Assembly: GCA_913062735.1 (NCBI GenBank)
Contig: CAJXWI010000112.1
Coordinates: forward strand, 1-7,542
From: an uncultured Arcobacter sp.
Lineage (GTDB): Bacteria > Campylobacterota > Campylobacteria > Campylobacterales > Arcobacteraceae
DNA length: 7,542 nucleotides
Direction of reading: 5' to 3'
Shown: positions 1-6,944 of the stretch, piece after piece
How positions within the stretch are numbered: the stretch's first letter is position 1
How the letters are laid out: each line of letters starts with the position of its first letter
Notes under the pieces: model-generated
What the model was told of the DNA's origin: nothing
The model's input: only the letters and a program-made list of their open reading frames with translations
The model's database searches: none
Translations under genes and position numbers: made by a program

Positions 1-72
1 CACGGTGAAACATTAGAGGATTTAATTGGTTTTGCTGATAAAGTAATGTATGAGCAAAAAAATAATAGATAA
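1..72 (+). CDS. C-terminal end of a probable GGDEF-domain (diguanylate cyclase) protein, 5' part outside window
   Basis: Frame 1 is open from the window edge to a TAA at 70-72 and encodes 23 residues ending in ADKVMYEQKNNR. The pattern GET-x-x-x-L-x-x-x-AD-x-x-MY-x-x-K-x-x-x-R is the usual end of a GGDEF domain, whose last helix reads roughly AD-x-ALY-x-AK-x-x-GRN. Full GGDEF proteins make cyclic di-GMP, but the GG(D/E)EF active-site loop would lie outside the window, so activity cannot be judged. The protein ends directly after the domain signature, so GGDEF is probably its C-terminal domain. It converges with the minus-strand catabolic operon and is probably unrelated to it in function. The call rests on a short tail. 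Confidence 0.65.
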   Translation, partial: HGETLEDLIGFADKVMYEQKNNR

Positions 73-92
73 AAACCATCTAATGTATGCGT

Positions 93-134
93 AAAAATCT
101 AATAACTTAGTAATTATTAATCAATAAGTTATTA
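93..134 (-). terminator. Weak candidate terminator for the minus-strand operon (AT-rich hairpin plus T-run)
   Basis: A perfect 10-bp inverted repeat has arms at 100-109 (TAATAACTTA) and 125-134 (TAAGTTATTA), with a 15-nt loop. Read on the minus strand, the second arm is followed after two bases by five T's (complement of 93-97), as in an intrinsic terminator. The stem has only one G:C pair and a long loop, so it would be weak. On the plus strand no T-run follows, so it is less likely to serve the GGDEF gene. It may instead be a protein-binding palindrome or a chance product of AT-rich DNA. Confidence 0.3.
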
Positions 135-170
135 TCAGGTCAATTCTATTAAATCACATACCCATTTGTG

Positions 171-208
171 CTAGCTAAAAATACAGCTGTAATTATATAT
201 TTAGCTAG
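171..208. repeat. Inverted repeat CTAGCTAAA / TTTAGCTAG
   Basis: Two perfect 9-bp arms, CTAGCTAAA (171-179) and TTTAGCTAG (200-208), flank a 20-nt centre that itself contains the palindrome CAGCTG (184-189). Further pairing inside the arms is partial. No T-run follows on either strand, so it is not a classical intrinsic terminator. It lies between the end of the aldolase remnant and the convergent gene, and could be a remnant of a mobile-element end, a binding site, or an RNA hairpin protecting the 3' end of the operon message. Confidence 0.45.
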
Positions 209-247
209 TCAACTTAAAAACACAGGTTCAACAGTGAGCTATCGATA

Positions 248-697
248 CTAACTTCCTAGTATTTTAAGTGGCAATGACAAAGCATCATTGGCTGTTTTTG
301 CATAATCACCTTCGAAAACAAACTTTGCTCTTATTGGACCAAAGCTACGTTTGCCCATAGGTGGATAATATGAATACTCAACAAGTTTTTGAGCTTCTTC
401 TTTATTATTAATCATAGGACAAATAATACCATCAACCCCTGCATCCAAAATTTTCATAACATGAGCAGGATCTAACCAAGGAACTCTTACCATGGTAGTA
501 GTTTTTGTTGTATTAATAGCTCTTAACATGTCAACCGCTTTTAAATAATCATTAATACCATGTTGCATATCTATTGTCAAAGAATCAAAACCTTGATGAC
601 TCATTATTTCTGCACTAAAAGCTTCTGGCATAGACAACCAACCATTTAAGGTTGTTTGTTTATTTTCCCAGGCTTTTATAAGTTGATGGTTTTTCAT
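248..697 (-). pseudogene. Truncated HpcH/HpaI-family class II aldolase (N-terminal ~138 residues plus unrelated tail)
   Basis: The 149-residue product matches the first half of HpcH/HpaI aldolases, metal-dependent TIM-barrel enzymes that split 2-keto-3-deoxy sugar acids (and related hydroxy-keto acids) into pyruvate and an aldehyde. Recognisable pieces are GWLSM (19-23), AE-x-x-x-x-x-GFD (29-38), IDMQHG with the presumed catalytic His46 (42-47), VRVPW with Arg71 (70-74), D-x-G-x-x-G-x-I-x-PM-x-x-x-x-EA (85-102) and YYPPMGKRSFGP (110-121). Family members are about 250-260 residues. Here similarity stops near Asp138, where a relative would soon reach the IET motif carrying a metal-binding Glu. 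The protein instead reads LSLPLKILGS and stops, so both metal ligands (HpaI Glu149 and Asp175) are absent and activity is unlikely. The start follows an AAGGAA site and lies 9 nt after the aldehyde dehydrogenase stop. As last gene of the operon it presumably once cleaved the keto-deoxy acid made by the dehydratase at 3182-4900. Confidence 0.8.
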
Positions 698-706
698 TAT
701 TATTCC

Positions 707-2149
707 TTATGCAAATTGTGTGGTAATTATTTTTGTATTCATATATTCATACATTCCTTCTTCTCCACTTTCACGTCCAAAACCACTTGCTTGAATTCCA
801 CCAAAAGGAACTTCTGCAGCCGCTAAAGCAAAAGAATTTACTCCCACCATTCCAGCTACTAAATCACTTGAAGTTCTATTCGCTAATTCTAAAGAAGTAG
901 TAAAAGTATAAGAAGCCAAGGCATATTCTGTTGAATTGGCTTTTTTAATTACTTCATCATATGTTTTAAAACTTTGAATCAAAGCAATAGGTCCAAAAAT
1001 TTCATTGCATAACAAAAATGAATTGTTAGGAAGATCTCGTATTACCGTTGGCTCAAAAAAGAAACCTTTAGTAAAACCTTCTGGTCTTTTTCCACCTGTT
1101 AAAATTTTTCCACCTTGCACAGCTACTTTTTCTAAGAAAGCTTCAATTTCATCTCTTCTTCTTGCATGAACCAAAGGTCCCATAGTTGTTTTTTCATCCA
1201 AACCAGAACCTAAAATATGTTTTTTAACTTCAGCTACCATCACCTCACAAAATTCATCCATTTTACTTTCATGAATATAAAATCGTGTCGGAGATACACA
1301 CACTTGTCCTGCATTTGCAAATTTAACAGCAGCACATAAAGTAGCAGCTTTTTTAATATTGGCATCACTGTGAACAATTACAGGAGCATGACCTCCTAAT
1401 TCCATTGTCACTTTTTTCAAAGTGATAGCAGAAGATTCAATGAGTTTTTGCCCTACTTCAGTTGAACCTGTTAGTGAAAGTTTTCGCACTCTTGGGTCAT
1501 TCATAATTCTTGGACTTAATTTTCTTGCGCTTCCACAAAGAAAAGAAACCAAACCTTTTGGTAATCCTGCATCATGGCAAGCTTCAATAAGTTTCATTCC
1601 TGTTAAAGGAGCAACATCAGTTGATCGTAAAATCATAGGACACCCAGCTGCTAAAGCAGGTGCTAGTTTTCGTGCCATTAATAAAATAGGAAAATTCCAA
1701 GAAGAAAAGGCAGCTACTGTACCAATAGGTGAGTGCTCAACTTTTACAGTAGTATTAGGAACCCTACTTTGAATGGTTTTCCCATAAATTCTTTTTGTTT
1801 GTTCTGAAAACCAAATAAACTGATCAATACTTAAAGTTACTTCTCTTTTTGCTTGTGCCAAAGGTTTCCCCGTTTCTAAAGAAACGGTATATGCAATTTC
1901 ATCTTCATTCACTTTTAAATTATCAGCAATATTCATAATTTTATCAGCTCGATCCCAAGCATGCAGGGCATTCCACTCTTTTAAGGCATGCATAGATGCA
2001 TCAATTGCACGTGTCACTTGCTCAGGAGAAGCTATTGGAGCTTGTCCAATCACTGATTCATCATAAGGATTAATAACATCAAAAACGCCATTATCTCCTT
2101 TTACCCATTCATTATTAATATACAAACCATATTCATCATACATTTTCAT
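707..2149 (-). CDS. NAD(P)-dependent aldehyde dehydrogenase (succinate-semialdehyde / sugar-derived aldehyde type)
   Basis: This is a complete 480-residue member of the aldehyde dehydrogenase superfamily, which oxidises an aldehyde to its acid with NAD(P)+ in the cytoplasm. Visible landmarks are WNFP with the oxyanion Asn152, GSTEVG (228-233) of the cofactor fold, ELGGHAP with general-base Glu250, NAGQVC with nucleophile Cys284, EIFGP (383-387), PFGG (448-451) and SGFGRE (455-460). Length and motifs resemble succinate-semialdehyde, alpha-ketoglutarate-semialdehyde and lactaldehyde/glycolaldehyde dehydrogenases. It lacks obvious marks of the CoA-acylating methylmalonate-semialdehyde enzyme IolA. 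The cofactor-site Lys usual after the AAGC segment is replaced by Arg175 (ILRSTD). The start codon overlaps the iolG stop by one base (TAATG), with AAAGG at 2157-2161 seven bases upstream, favouring this ATG over the one two codons later. From the operon, a likely substrate is the aldehyde released by the aldolase or alpha-ketoglutarate semialdehyde; the exact substrate cannot be read from sequence. Confidence 0.88.
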   Translation of the reverse strand: MKMYDEYGLYINNEWVKGDNGVFDVINPYDESVIGQAPIASPEQVTRAIDASMHALKEWNALHAWDRADKIMNIADNLKVNEDEIAYTVSLETGKPLAQAKREVTLSIDQFIWFSEQTKRIYGKTIQSRVPNTTVKVEHSPIGTVAAFSSWNFPILLMARKLAPALAAGCPMILRSTDVAPLTGMKLIEACHDAGLPKGLVSFLCGSARKLSPRIMNDPRVRKLSLTGSTEVGQKLIESSAITLKKVTMELGGHAPVIVHSDANIKKAATLCAAVKFANAGQVCVSPTRFYIHESKMDEFCEVMVAEVKKHILGSGLDEKTTMGPLVHARRRDEIEAFLEKVAVQGGKILTGGKRPEGFTKGFFFEPTVIRDLPNNSFLLCNEIFGPIALIQSFKTYDEVIKKANSTEYALASYTFTTSLELANRTSSDLVAGMVGVNSFALAAAEVPFGGIQASGFGRESGEEGMYEYMNTKIITTQFA

Positions 2150-3165
2150 TATTTAACCTTTATATTAAATTCTTCTCTTATTTCATTAATAGTGACATTT
2201 CTGTTTTCATTTAATGATCTTTTTGCTGCAAATGCCATAAGTGCTGATTCTAAAGCATCTTCTATTCCAACACTTACTTTTTTATTATTTACAATACTAT
2301 CAATAAAAGCAACACTTTCTTGATAATAGGCGTCTTCATATCTCTCTAAAAAGAAATACATTGGTTTATCACTTGAAGTCCCTGATTCATTGGTAACTTC
2401 AACAGAGTTATCAAAAACATTGTTACAATTGGCATTGCCTTTTGTACCAAAAGCTTCTACTCTTTGATCATAACCATAAGTTGTTGCTCTACAGTTTTCA
2501 ATCATAGCAAAACCACCATTCTCTAAAGTCATAGTTAACATAGCAGTATCAATATCAATATCGCTATAATCTGTAATTAAAGAAGCTCCTTTGGCATTGA
2601 TTTCAGTAATATTTTGATGGGATAAAAATCGTACCATATCAAAATCATGAATGGTCATATCTAAAAACAGTCCCCCCGATGATTCAACGTAAGAACGCGG
2701 AGGTGCAGAAGGATCTCTGGACACTACTTTTAAAGATAATAAATTTCCTAAGTCATCGTTTTTCACCAGTTCAGATATTTTTTGAAAGTTTTTATCAAAA
2801 CGTCGGTTAAATCCAATTTGAAATACAGTCTTATTTTTTGTTAAAACTTCTTGAACATTTAATATTCTTTCAATATCCAAATCCACAGGTTTTTCGCAAA
2901 ATATTGCTTTTCCTTTTTGTGAAGCTTGAATAATTAAATCTGCATGACTGTCTGTGGGTGTACAAATATAAATAGCATCAATACTCTCATCATTAATAAT
3001 AGCTTCAACCTCTTTATATCTGTTTTCTATCCCTTGGGAGTTAGCCCATTCATCATCTAAATATGGATCAGCCACACTTTTTACATTCACACCTGCTATT
3101 TTCTTTAAACTTAAAGCATGAACTTTTCCAATTCGTCCTGCTCCTAAAATCCCTACATTTATCAT
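2149..3165 (-). CDS. iolG: Inositol 2-dehydrogenase (Gfo/Idh/MocA family)
   Basis: This 338-residue protein is the expected size for IolG, which oxidises myo-inositol to scyllo-inosose (2-keto-myo-inositol) with NAD+. The N-terminal Rossmann fold begins with GILGAGRIGKVHA (5-17), followed by the nucleotide-side Asp33 and CTPTDSHA (68-75). The catalytic triad of the family is present: Lys92 in CEKPVDLD, Asp169 and His173 in GGLFLDMTIHDFDM. GFNRRFD (118-124), SRDPSAPP (149-156) and YGYDQRVEAFG in the C-terminal domain are typical of true inositol dehydrogenases. The start is 16 nt past the dehydratase stop, with AAGGAA just upstream. The iolE and iolD genes upstream in the same operon support the assignment. 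Related activities (scyllo- or D-chiro-inositol, or glucose dehydrogenase) are possible, since the subfamily is promiscuous. Confidence 0.87.
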   Translation of the reverse strand: MINVGILGAGRIGKVHALSLKKIAGVNVKSVADPYLDDEWANSQGIENRYKEVEAIINDESIDAIYICTPTDSHADLIIQASQKGKAIFCEKPVDLDIERILNVQEVLTKNKTVFQIGFNRRFDKNFQKISELVKNDDLGNLLSLKVVSRDPSAPPRSYVESSGGLFLDMTIHDFDMVRFLSHQNITEINAKGASLITDYSDIDIDTAMLTMTLENGGFAMIENCRATTYGYDQRVEAFGTKGNANCNNVFDNSVEVTNESGTSSDKPMYFFLERYEDAYYQESVAFIDSIVNNKKVSVGIEDALESALMAFAAKRSLNENRNVTINEIREEFNIKVK

Positions 3166-3181
3166 TGTTTGTTTCCTTATT

Positions 3182-4900
3182 TTAAAATATTTTCGGCTCT
3201 ATTCCAGCTCTATTACCACGTGCAAGAAAGTCAAAATCGCAACCTTCATGCGCTTGCAATACATGAGAGGTATATAAATGTGTATATCCGCTGTCATAAT
3301 CTCTTTTTTCTTGGATATACTCTTTTCGCCTGCCTTCTAATACTTCATTGCTTAAGAGAACTTCAATAATTCTATTTTTAACATCTAAATGAATCATATC
3401 GCCTGTTTGTACCAAACCCAGATTTCCACCAATATAAGACTCAGGAGATACATGTAAGACACAAGTACCATAAGACGTTCCACTCATTCTGGCATCTGAA
3501 ATTCTCACAATATCTGTAATCCCTTGTTTTAGAAGTTTTTTTGGAACGGGTAATTGTCCCCATTCTGGCATACCTGGAGCCCCTTGTGGTCCTGCATTTT
3601 GTAAGATTAAAACAGTATTTTCATCTACATCTAAATCTTCATTATCAATCTCTTCTTTTAAGGTCTTTATATCTTTATAAACAAGTGCTTTACCTGTATG
3701 TTTTAACAATCTTGTTTCACAAGCCGTTTGTTTAATAATTGCACCATTTAATGCAAGATTTCCTCGTAAAACGGCAATAGAACCCAGTTCATTTAAAGGA
3801 TTTTCAAGACTTTGTATTACCTCTTCATTGTAATTCACGCTGTCTTTTATATTTTCATAAAAAGGTTTTAAATTTACTGTTTTTATATCATGTAACCTTG
3901 ATTTAAGTTCAGTATATAAAGCAGTAGAACCACCCGCATAATAGAAATCTTCCATTACATATTTACCCGAAGGTTGTAAATTTAAAATCAAAGGAATATC
4001 GTTTGAAATTCGTTCAAAATCTTCTAAGGTAATATCAATATTTGCCCGTTTAGCCATTGCAATTAAATGAATAATGCCATTTGTAGATCCACCAATGGCA
4101 TTTAATACCACAATAGCATTTTCAAAAGACTCTTTACTCAACATATCTTGAGGTTTAAAATCTTGTTTTACAAGTTCTACTGCTTGTATTCCACAATTTC
4201 TTGCCATTCTTACATGTGAAGAATCAACAGCAGGAATAGTAGAGCTCCCAGGAAGTCCAAAGCCAAGTGTTTCTGCAAGAATCATCATTGTTGCAGCCGT
4301 TCCCATACTCATACATGTTCCAGCAGATCTAGCAATTCCAAACTCTAAAGCACGCCATTGACACTCATCTAACATACCTGCTTGTTTTTTCTCCCAAGCT
4401 TTCCACACATCCGTCCCAGAAGCTACTACTTTTCCTTGGTAGTTTCCTCCAAGCATAGCACCAGCTGGCATATAAACCGTTGGAATATTAAAAGAAATAG
4501 CTCCCATTAAAACACCTGGCGTTGTTTTATCACAGCCTCCCATAACTACACAGCCATCAACAGGATGGGCTTTTAATACTTCTTCGACTTCCATTGCTAA
4601 TAAGTTTCTATACATCATAGAAGTTGGTTTTATTAACTGCTCCCCTAAACTTAATACGGGTATTTCAATAGGAAAACCTCCCGCTTGCAAAATTCCTCTT
4701 TTAATATCAGCAACTCGTTGTGGAAAATGAGTATGGCAGGTATTAAATTCATTCCAAGGATTAATAATTGCAATGATGGGTTTTCCAATATATTCTTCTG
4801 GTTCATAACCCATTTGATTTACCCGTGAACGATGCCCAAAACTTCTTAAATCATCTTTTTCAAACCATCGCATACTTCGTAATTTTTTTTGCTCTGCCAT
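3182..4900 (-). CDS. IlvD/Edd-family sugar-acid dehydratase, closest to L-arabinonate dehydratase
   Basis: This complete 572-residue protein belongs to the iron-sulfur dehydratases IlvD/Edd, which remove water from sugar acids or dihydroxy acids to give 2-keto-3-deoxy products. The start region (RSMRWFEKDDLRSFGHRSR, 8-26) and the end (EGCDFDFL) resemble rhizobial L-arabinonate dehydratase as I recall it, not the isoleucine/valine IlvD. The three Cys expected to hold a [2Fe-2S] cluster are Cys55 (NTCHTH), Cys123 (GGCDKTTPG) and Cys196 (GTCMSMGTA). Lys125 matches the carbamylated Mg-binding Lys, and the Ser of RMSGTSYG (about 473) the proposed catalytic base. All are intact. The start follows an AAGGA site, 9 nt after the upstream dehydrogenase stop. 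Likely substrates are aldonic acids such as L-arabinonate, D-xylonate, D-galactonate or L-fuconate. In this operon a substrate derived from inositol is also conceivable, but that is inference. Confidence 0.88.
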   Translation of the reverse strand: MAEQKKLRSMRWFEKDDLRSFGHRSRVNQMGYEPEEYIGKPIIAIINPWNEFNTCHTHFPQRVADIKRGILQAGGFPIEIPVLSLGEQLIKPTSMMYRNLLAMEVEEVLKAHPVDGCVVMGGCDKTTPGVLMGAISFNIPTVYMPAGAMLGGNYQGKVVASGTDVWKAWEKKQAGMLDECQWRALEFGIARSAGTCMSMGTAATMMILAETLGFGLPGSSTIPAVDSSHVRMARNCGIQAVELVKQDFKPQDMLSKESFENAIVVLNAIGGSTNGIIHLIAMAKRANIDITLEDFERISNDIPLILNLQPSGKYVMEDFYYAGGSTALYTELKSRLHDIKTVNLKPFYENIKDSVNYNEEVIQSLENPLNELGSIAVLRGNLALNGAIIKQTACETRLLKHTGKALVYKDIKTLKEEIDNEDLDVDENTVLILQNAGPQGAPGMPEWGQLPVPKKLLKQGITDIVRISDARMSGTSYGTCVLHVSPESYIGGNLGLVQTGDMIHLDVKNRIIEVLLSNEVLEGRRKEYIQEKRDYDSGYTHLYTSHVLQAHEGCDFDFLARGNRAGIEPKIF

Positions 4901-4909
4901 TTTTTTTCC

Positions 4910-6061
4910 TTATAAACTTACGACTGTTTTATTTTCATTGGATTGGATGATTGCGTTTAAGACATGAGCAACATTTTTTGCATCTTCAAAATTAACTTTC
5001 TTACTCTCATCTTTATTCACAATTACATTTAAAAAATTCGCAGCTTCTATGGCTTTTAAATCTTCATAGCCAAGACCAGAACCATCTGAAGGATTAAAAT
5101 TACCGTGATTTGAATGAAGAGGAGATGAATAAATTTTTCTATAACCATTTGCTTGGCCTTCTTCATGAATATACAGATGTAAAGTATTCATTTCTTCAAA
5201 ATTCCATTTCATACTTCCTTTTGAGCCATGTACTTCAAAACTCATTTCAGACGTTGGACCATAAAAAGCTCGAGAAGAATCAATATAACCTCTTGCTCCA
5301 TTTTTAAATTTAACAATAGCATTTACATAATCATCATTTGTAACGTCTTTCATTTCGTCGTTTTTTGAACCCTTTGCATAATGAGAAGCACCAGCTGGTG
5401 CTATAGGACGTTGTTTAATAAAAGTATCCATTACGCCTTGAACTTCTTTTACTTCTCCCATTAAATTAATGGCCATATCTACAGCATGAGACATAATGTC
5501 TGTTAACGCCCCATGACCATTCTCTTTTTCAAAGCGCCAAGAATAAAACCCTAATTCATCTGCTGCATAACAAGAAAAAAATCTTCCTCTAAAATGTCTT
5601 AACTCTCCAATAGCGCCCTCTTCTATTAAACGTTTTGCTTCTTGAACCAGTGGAGACCATCTATAGTTGTAACCAACAAAAGTTTCTTTTTCATAGTTTT
5701 TTACTAGTTCATAGGCTTTTATAGTATCATCTGGAAATGCACCTACTGGTTTTTCACAGTTAATGTGTTTCTTGTGTTTAATACAATATTCAATCATTTC
5801 TAAATGCAGGGAATTAGGTGCTGTAATATCTACAATATCCACAGCAGGATCTTCTACTACTTTTTTCCAATCCGTTGTACACTTTTCAAATCCAAATCTT
5901 TTTTTAGCAGCTTGTGCTCTCTCTTCTATAATTTCGCTACAAATGATTAGTTTAGGGCTAACATTTAATGAAGCAAATTTTGATTTTATATTATTATATG
6001 CGTTTGAGTGCGCTTCACCCATCCAACCCATTCCGATTATTCCAACACCAATTTCTTTCAT
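4910..6061 (-). CDS. Gfo/Idh/MocA-family dehydrogenase, sugar or inositol oxidoreductase of unknown substrate
   Basis: This 383-residue NAD(P)-dependent dehydrogenase starts with a Rossmann nucleotide motif, GIIGMGWMGEAH (7-18). It carries the family Lys in CEKPVG (Lys104), then GYNYRWSPLVQEA (130-142) and the D-x-x-x-H pair Asp188/His192 in TDIMSHAVDM. All residues expected for hydride transfer are intact. It is about 45 residues longer than the IolG in the same operon and clearly not a recent copy of it: the motifs after EKP differ throughout. Ten bases separate it from iolE, and AAAGG precedes the start. Such enzymes oxidise inositol isomers, inositol derivatives, or aldoses to lactones. 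In this setting it could act on a second inositol isomer, or make the acid or lactone used by the dehydratase downstream. Substrate and direction cannot be told from sequence. Confidence 0.8.
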   Translation of the reverse strand: MKEIGVGIIGMGWMGEAHSNAYNNIKSKFASLNVSPKLIICSEIIEERAQAAKKRFGFEKCTTDWKKVVEDPAVDIVDITAPNSLHLEMIEYCIKHKKHINCEKPVGAFPDDTIKAYELVKNYEKETFVGYNYRWSPLVQEAKRLIEEGAIGELRHFRGRFFSCYAADELGFYSWRFEKENGHGALTDIMSHAVDMAINLMGEVKEVQGVMDTFIKQRPIAPAGASHYAKGSKNDEMKDVTNDDYVNAIVKFKNGARGYIDSSRAFYGPTSEMSFEVHGSKGSMKWNFEEMNTLHLYIHEEGQANGYRKIYSSPLHSNHGNFNPSDGSGLGYEDLKAIEAANFLNVIVNKDESKKVNFEDAKNVAHVLNAIIQSNENKTVVSL

Positions 6062-6071
6062 TTTAAAGCCT

Positions 6072-6944
6072 TTATAATATTTTATTTATATATGTGTATG
6101 CTTTGCTTGCATACTCTAATGGATTAGCAAGTTTTGGATCTTGTTCTGCTTCTACTACTATCCATCCTACATAATTAATCTCTTTAAGAACATCAACTAT
6201 GGGAGCAAAATCAATTACTCCATCCCCTGGTACGGTATAAACACCTGCTAAAACAGCATCAATAAAGGAAGTGTCTTTTTTTAATACTTCTTTTTTTACC
6301 TCTTCTCTAACATCTTTAAAATGTACATGAGAAATTCTATTTTTATGTTTTTTTATCATCAAAAGGGGATTTCCACCTGCAAAATACATATGTCCTGTAT
6401 CAAAAGCCAAAGTAACTTCATTTTTTGTATATTTTAAAAACATATCAATTTCATCTTCACTTTGAATGATTGTTCCCATATGATGATGATAAGCCAAAAT
6501 AGCACCTTTTGATTTTGCAAAATCAAATAAAGTATTATACTTATTGGCATAATCTTTCATCTCATCTTCACTTAAAACAGGTTTTTTACTTAAGACTATT
6601 TCTTGTTTTGCTTGAATTGTATTTGAACATTCACAGTAAACAACGACCTTACAACCTGCGTATAATTTATCATCAATAAAAGCATCTAAGTCTTTTAACT
6701 CTTGTTCAACACTTTGGGATAAAAGCTGACCTGAAAACCATGAACCGGCAAGTTCTAAATTAAAATCTTCTAATACTTTTTTTAACTCTTTTTTATCTTG
6801 TGGAAATTTTCCGCCCATTTCTGTACCAACATATCCCGCTTGCTTCGTTTCACTTAAACAAGTTTCCAAAGAAGTATTTCCCCCTAATTGTGGCAAATCA
6901 TCATTTGACCAAGCAATGGGTGCTATCGCTAATTTTACTTCCAT
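6072..6944 (-). CDS. iolE: Inosose dehydratase (2-keto-myo-inositol dehydratase)
   Basis: IolE removes water from scyllo-inosose to give 3D-3,5/4-trihydroxycyclohexane-1,2-dione, the second step of inositol catabolism. The 290-residue protein has the usual length and is a xylose-isomerase-like TIM barrel. Family signatures in order are IAPIAWSNDD with LPQLGG (7-22), GYVGTEMGGKFP (38-48), GSWFSG (67-72), AYHHHMGT (151-158), DTGHMYFAGG (182-191), SHVHFKDVR (205-213), TVPGDG-x-IDFAP (237-248) and VVEAEQDP (263-270). The acidic and His residues of the DTGH, HVHFKD and VEAEQD segments are the expected divalent-metal ligands and are all present. Its ATG directly follows the iolD stop (TAGATG), and its ribosome binding site lies within the last iolD codons, so the two are likely translationally coupled. 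Confidence 0.93.
   Translation of the reverse strand: MEVKLAIAPIAWSNDDLPQLGGNTSLETCLSETKQAGYVGTEMGGKFPQDKKELKKVLEDFNLELAGSWFSGQLLSQSVEQELKDLDAFIDDKLYAGCKVVVYCECSNTIQAKQEIVLSKKPVLSEDEMKDYANKYNTLFDFAKSKGAILAYHHHMGTIIQSEDEIDMFLKYTKNEVTLAFDTGHMYFAGGNPLLMIKKHKNRISHVHFKDVREEVKKEVLKKDTSFIDAVLAGVYTVPGDGVIDFAPIVDVLKEINYVGWIVVEAEQDPKLANPLEYASKAYTYINKIL

Larger units (their letters stand above)
73..247. other. AT-rich convergent intergenic region with two inverted repeats
   Basis: This 175-bp gap separates the GGDEF gene (plus strand) from the truncated aldolase (minus strand). It is strongly AT-rich and contains two separate inverted repeats (100-134 and 171-208). A short open stretch on the plus strand at 153-245 has no start codon close to a ribosome binding site and no family recognised by eye. 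The gap is too short to hold the missing ~115 codons of the aldolase, and no aldolase-like motif (the IET or GPADLS metal-site segments) is readable in the minus frames. A convergent gap should carry terminators for both genes; only the 100-134 repeat is a reasonable candidate. Confidence 0.6.

Noticed and set aside
100..290. Possible IS1-like end or integron attC site, from partial resemblance of short strings and the inverted repeats
   Set aside because: No transposase or integrase sequence, no paired terminal inverted repeats with target duplication, and no attC core sites; the short matches are at chance level.
248..300. Simple frameshift as the cause of the short aldolase
   Set aside because: The other minus frames downstream do not continue the family motifs, and there is not enough DNA before the GGDEF gene to encode the missing half.
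1422..1772. Plus-strand open frame of 116 codons
   Set aside because: It lies wholly antisense inside the aldehyde dehydrogenase gene, whose full set of catalytic motifs is intact; no ribosome binding site or family resemblance.
3169..3735. Plus-strand open frames of about 65 codons (3169-3369, 3541-3735)
   Set aside because: Antisense to the IlvD/Edd dehydratase; no start signal or recognisable protein.
5763..6077. Plus-strand open frame of 104 codons spanning the start of the 4910-6061 gene
   Set aside because: It is antisense to the Rossmann-fold region of the dehydrogenase and runs into the iolE end; the hydrophobic composition follows from the complementary codons.
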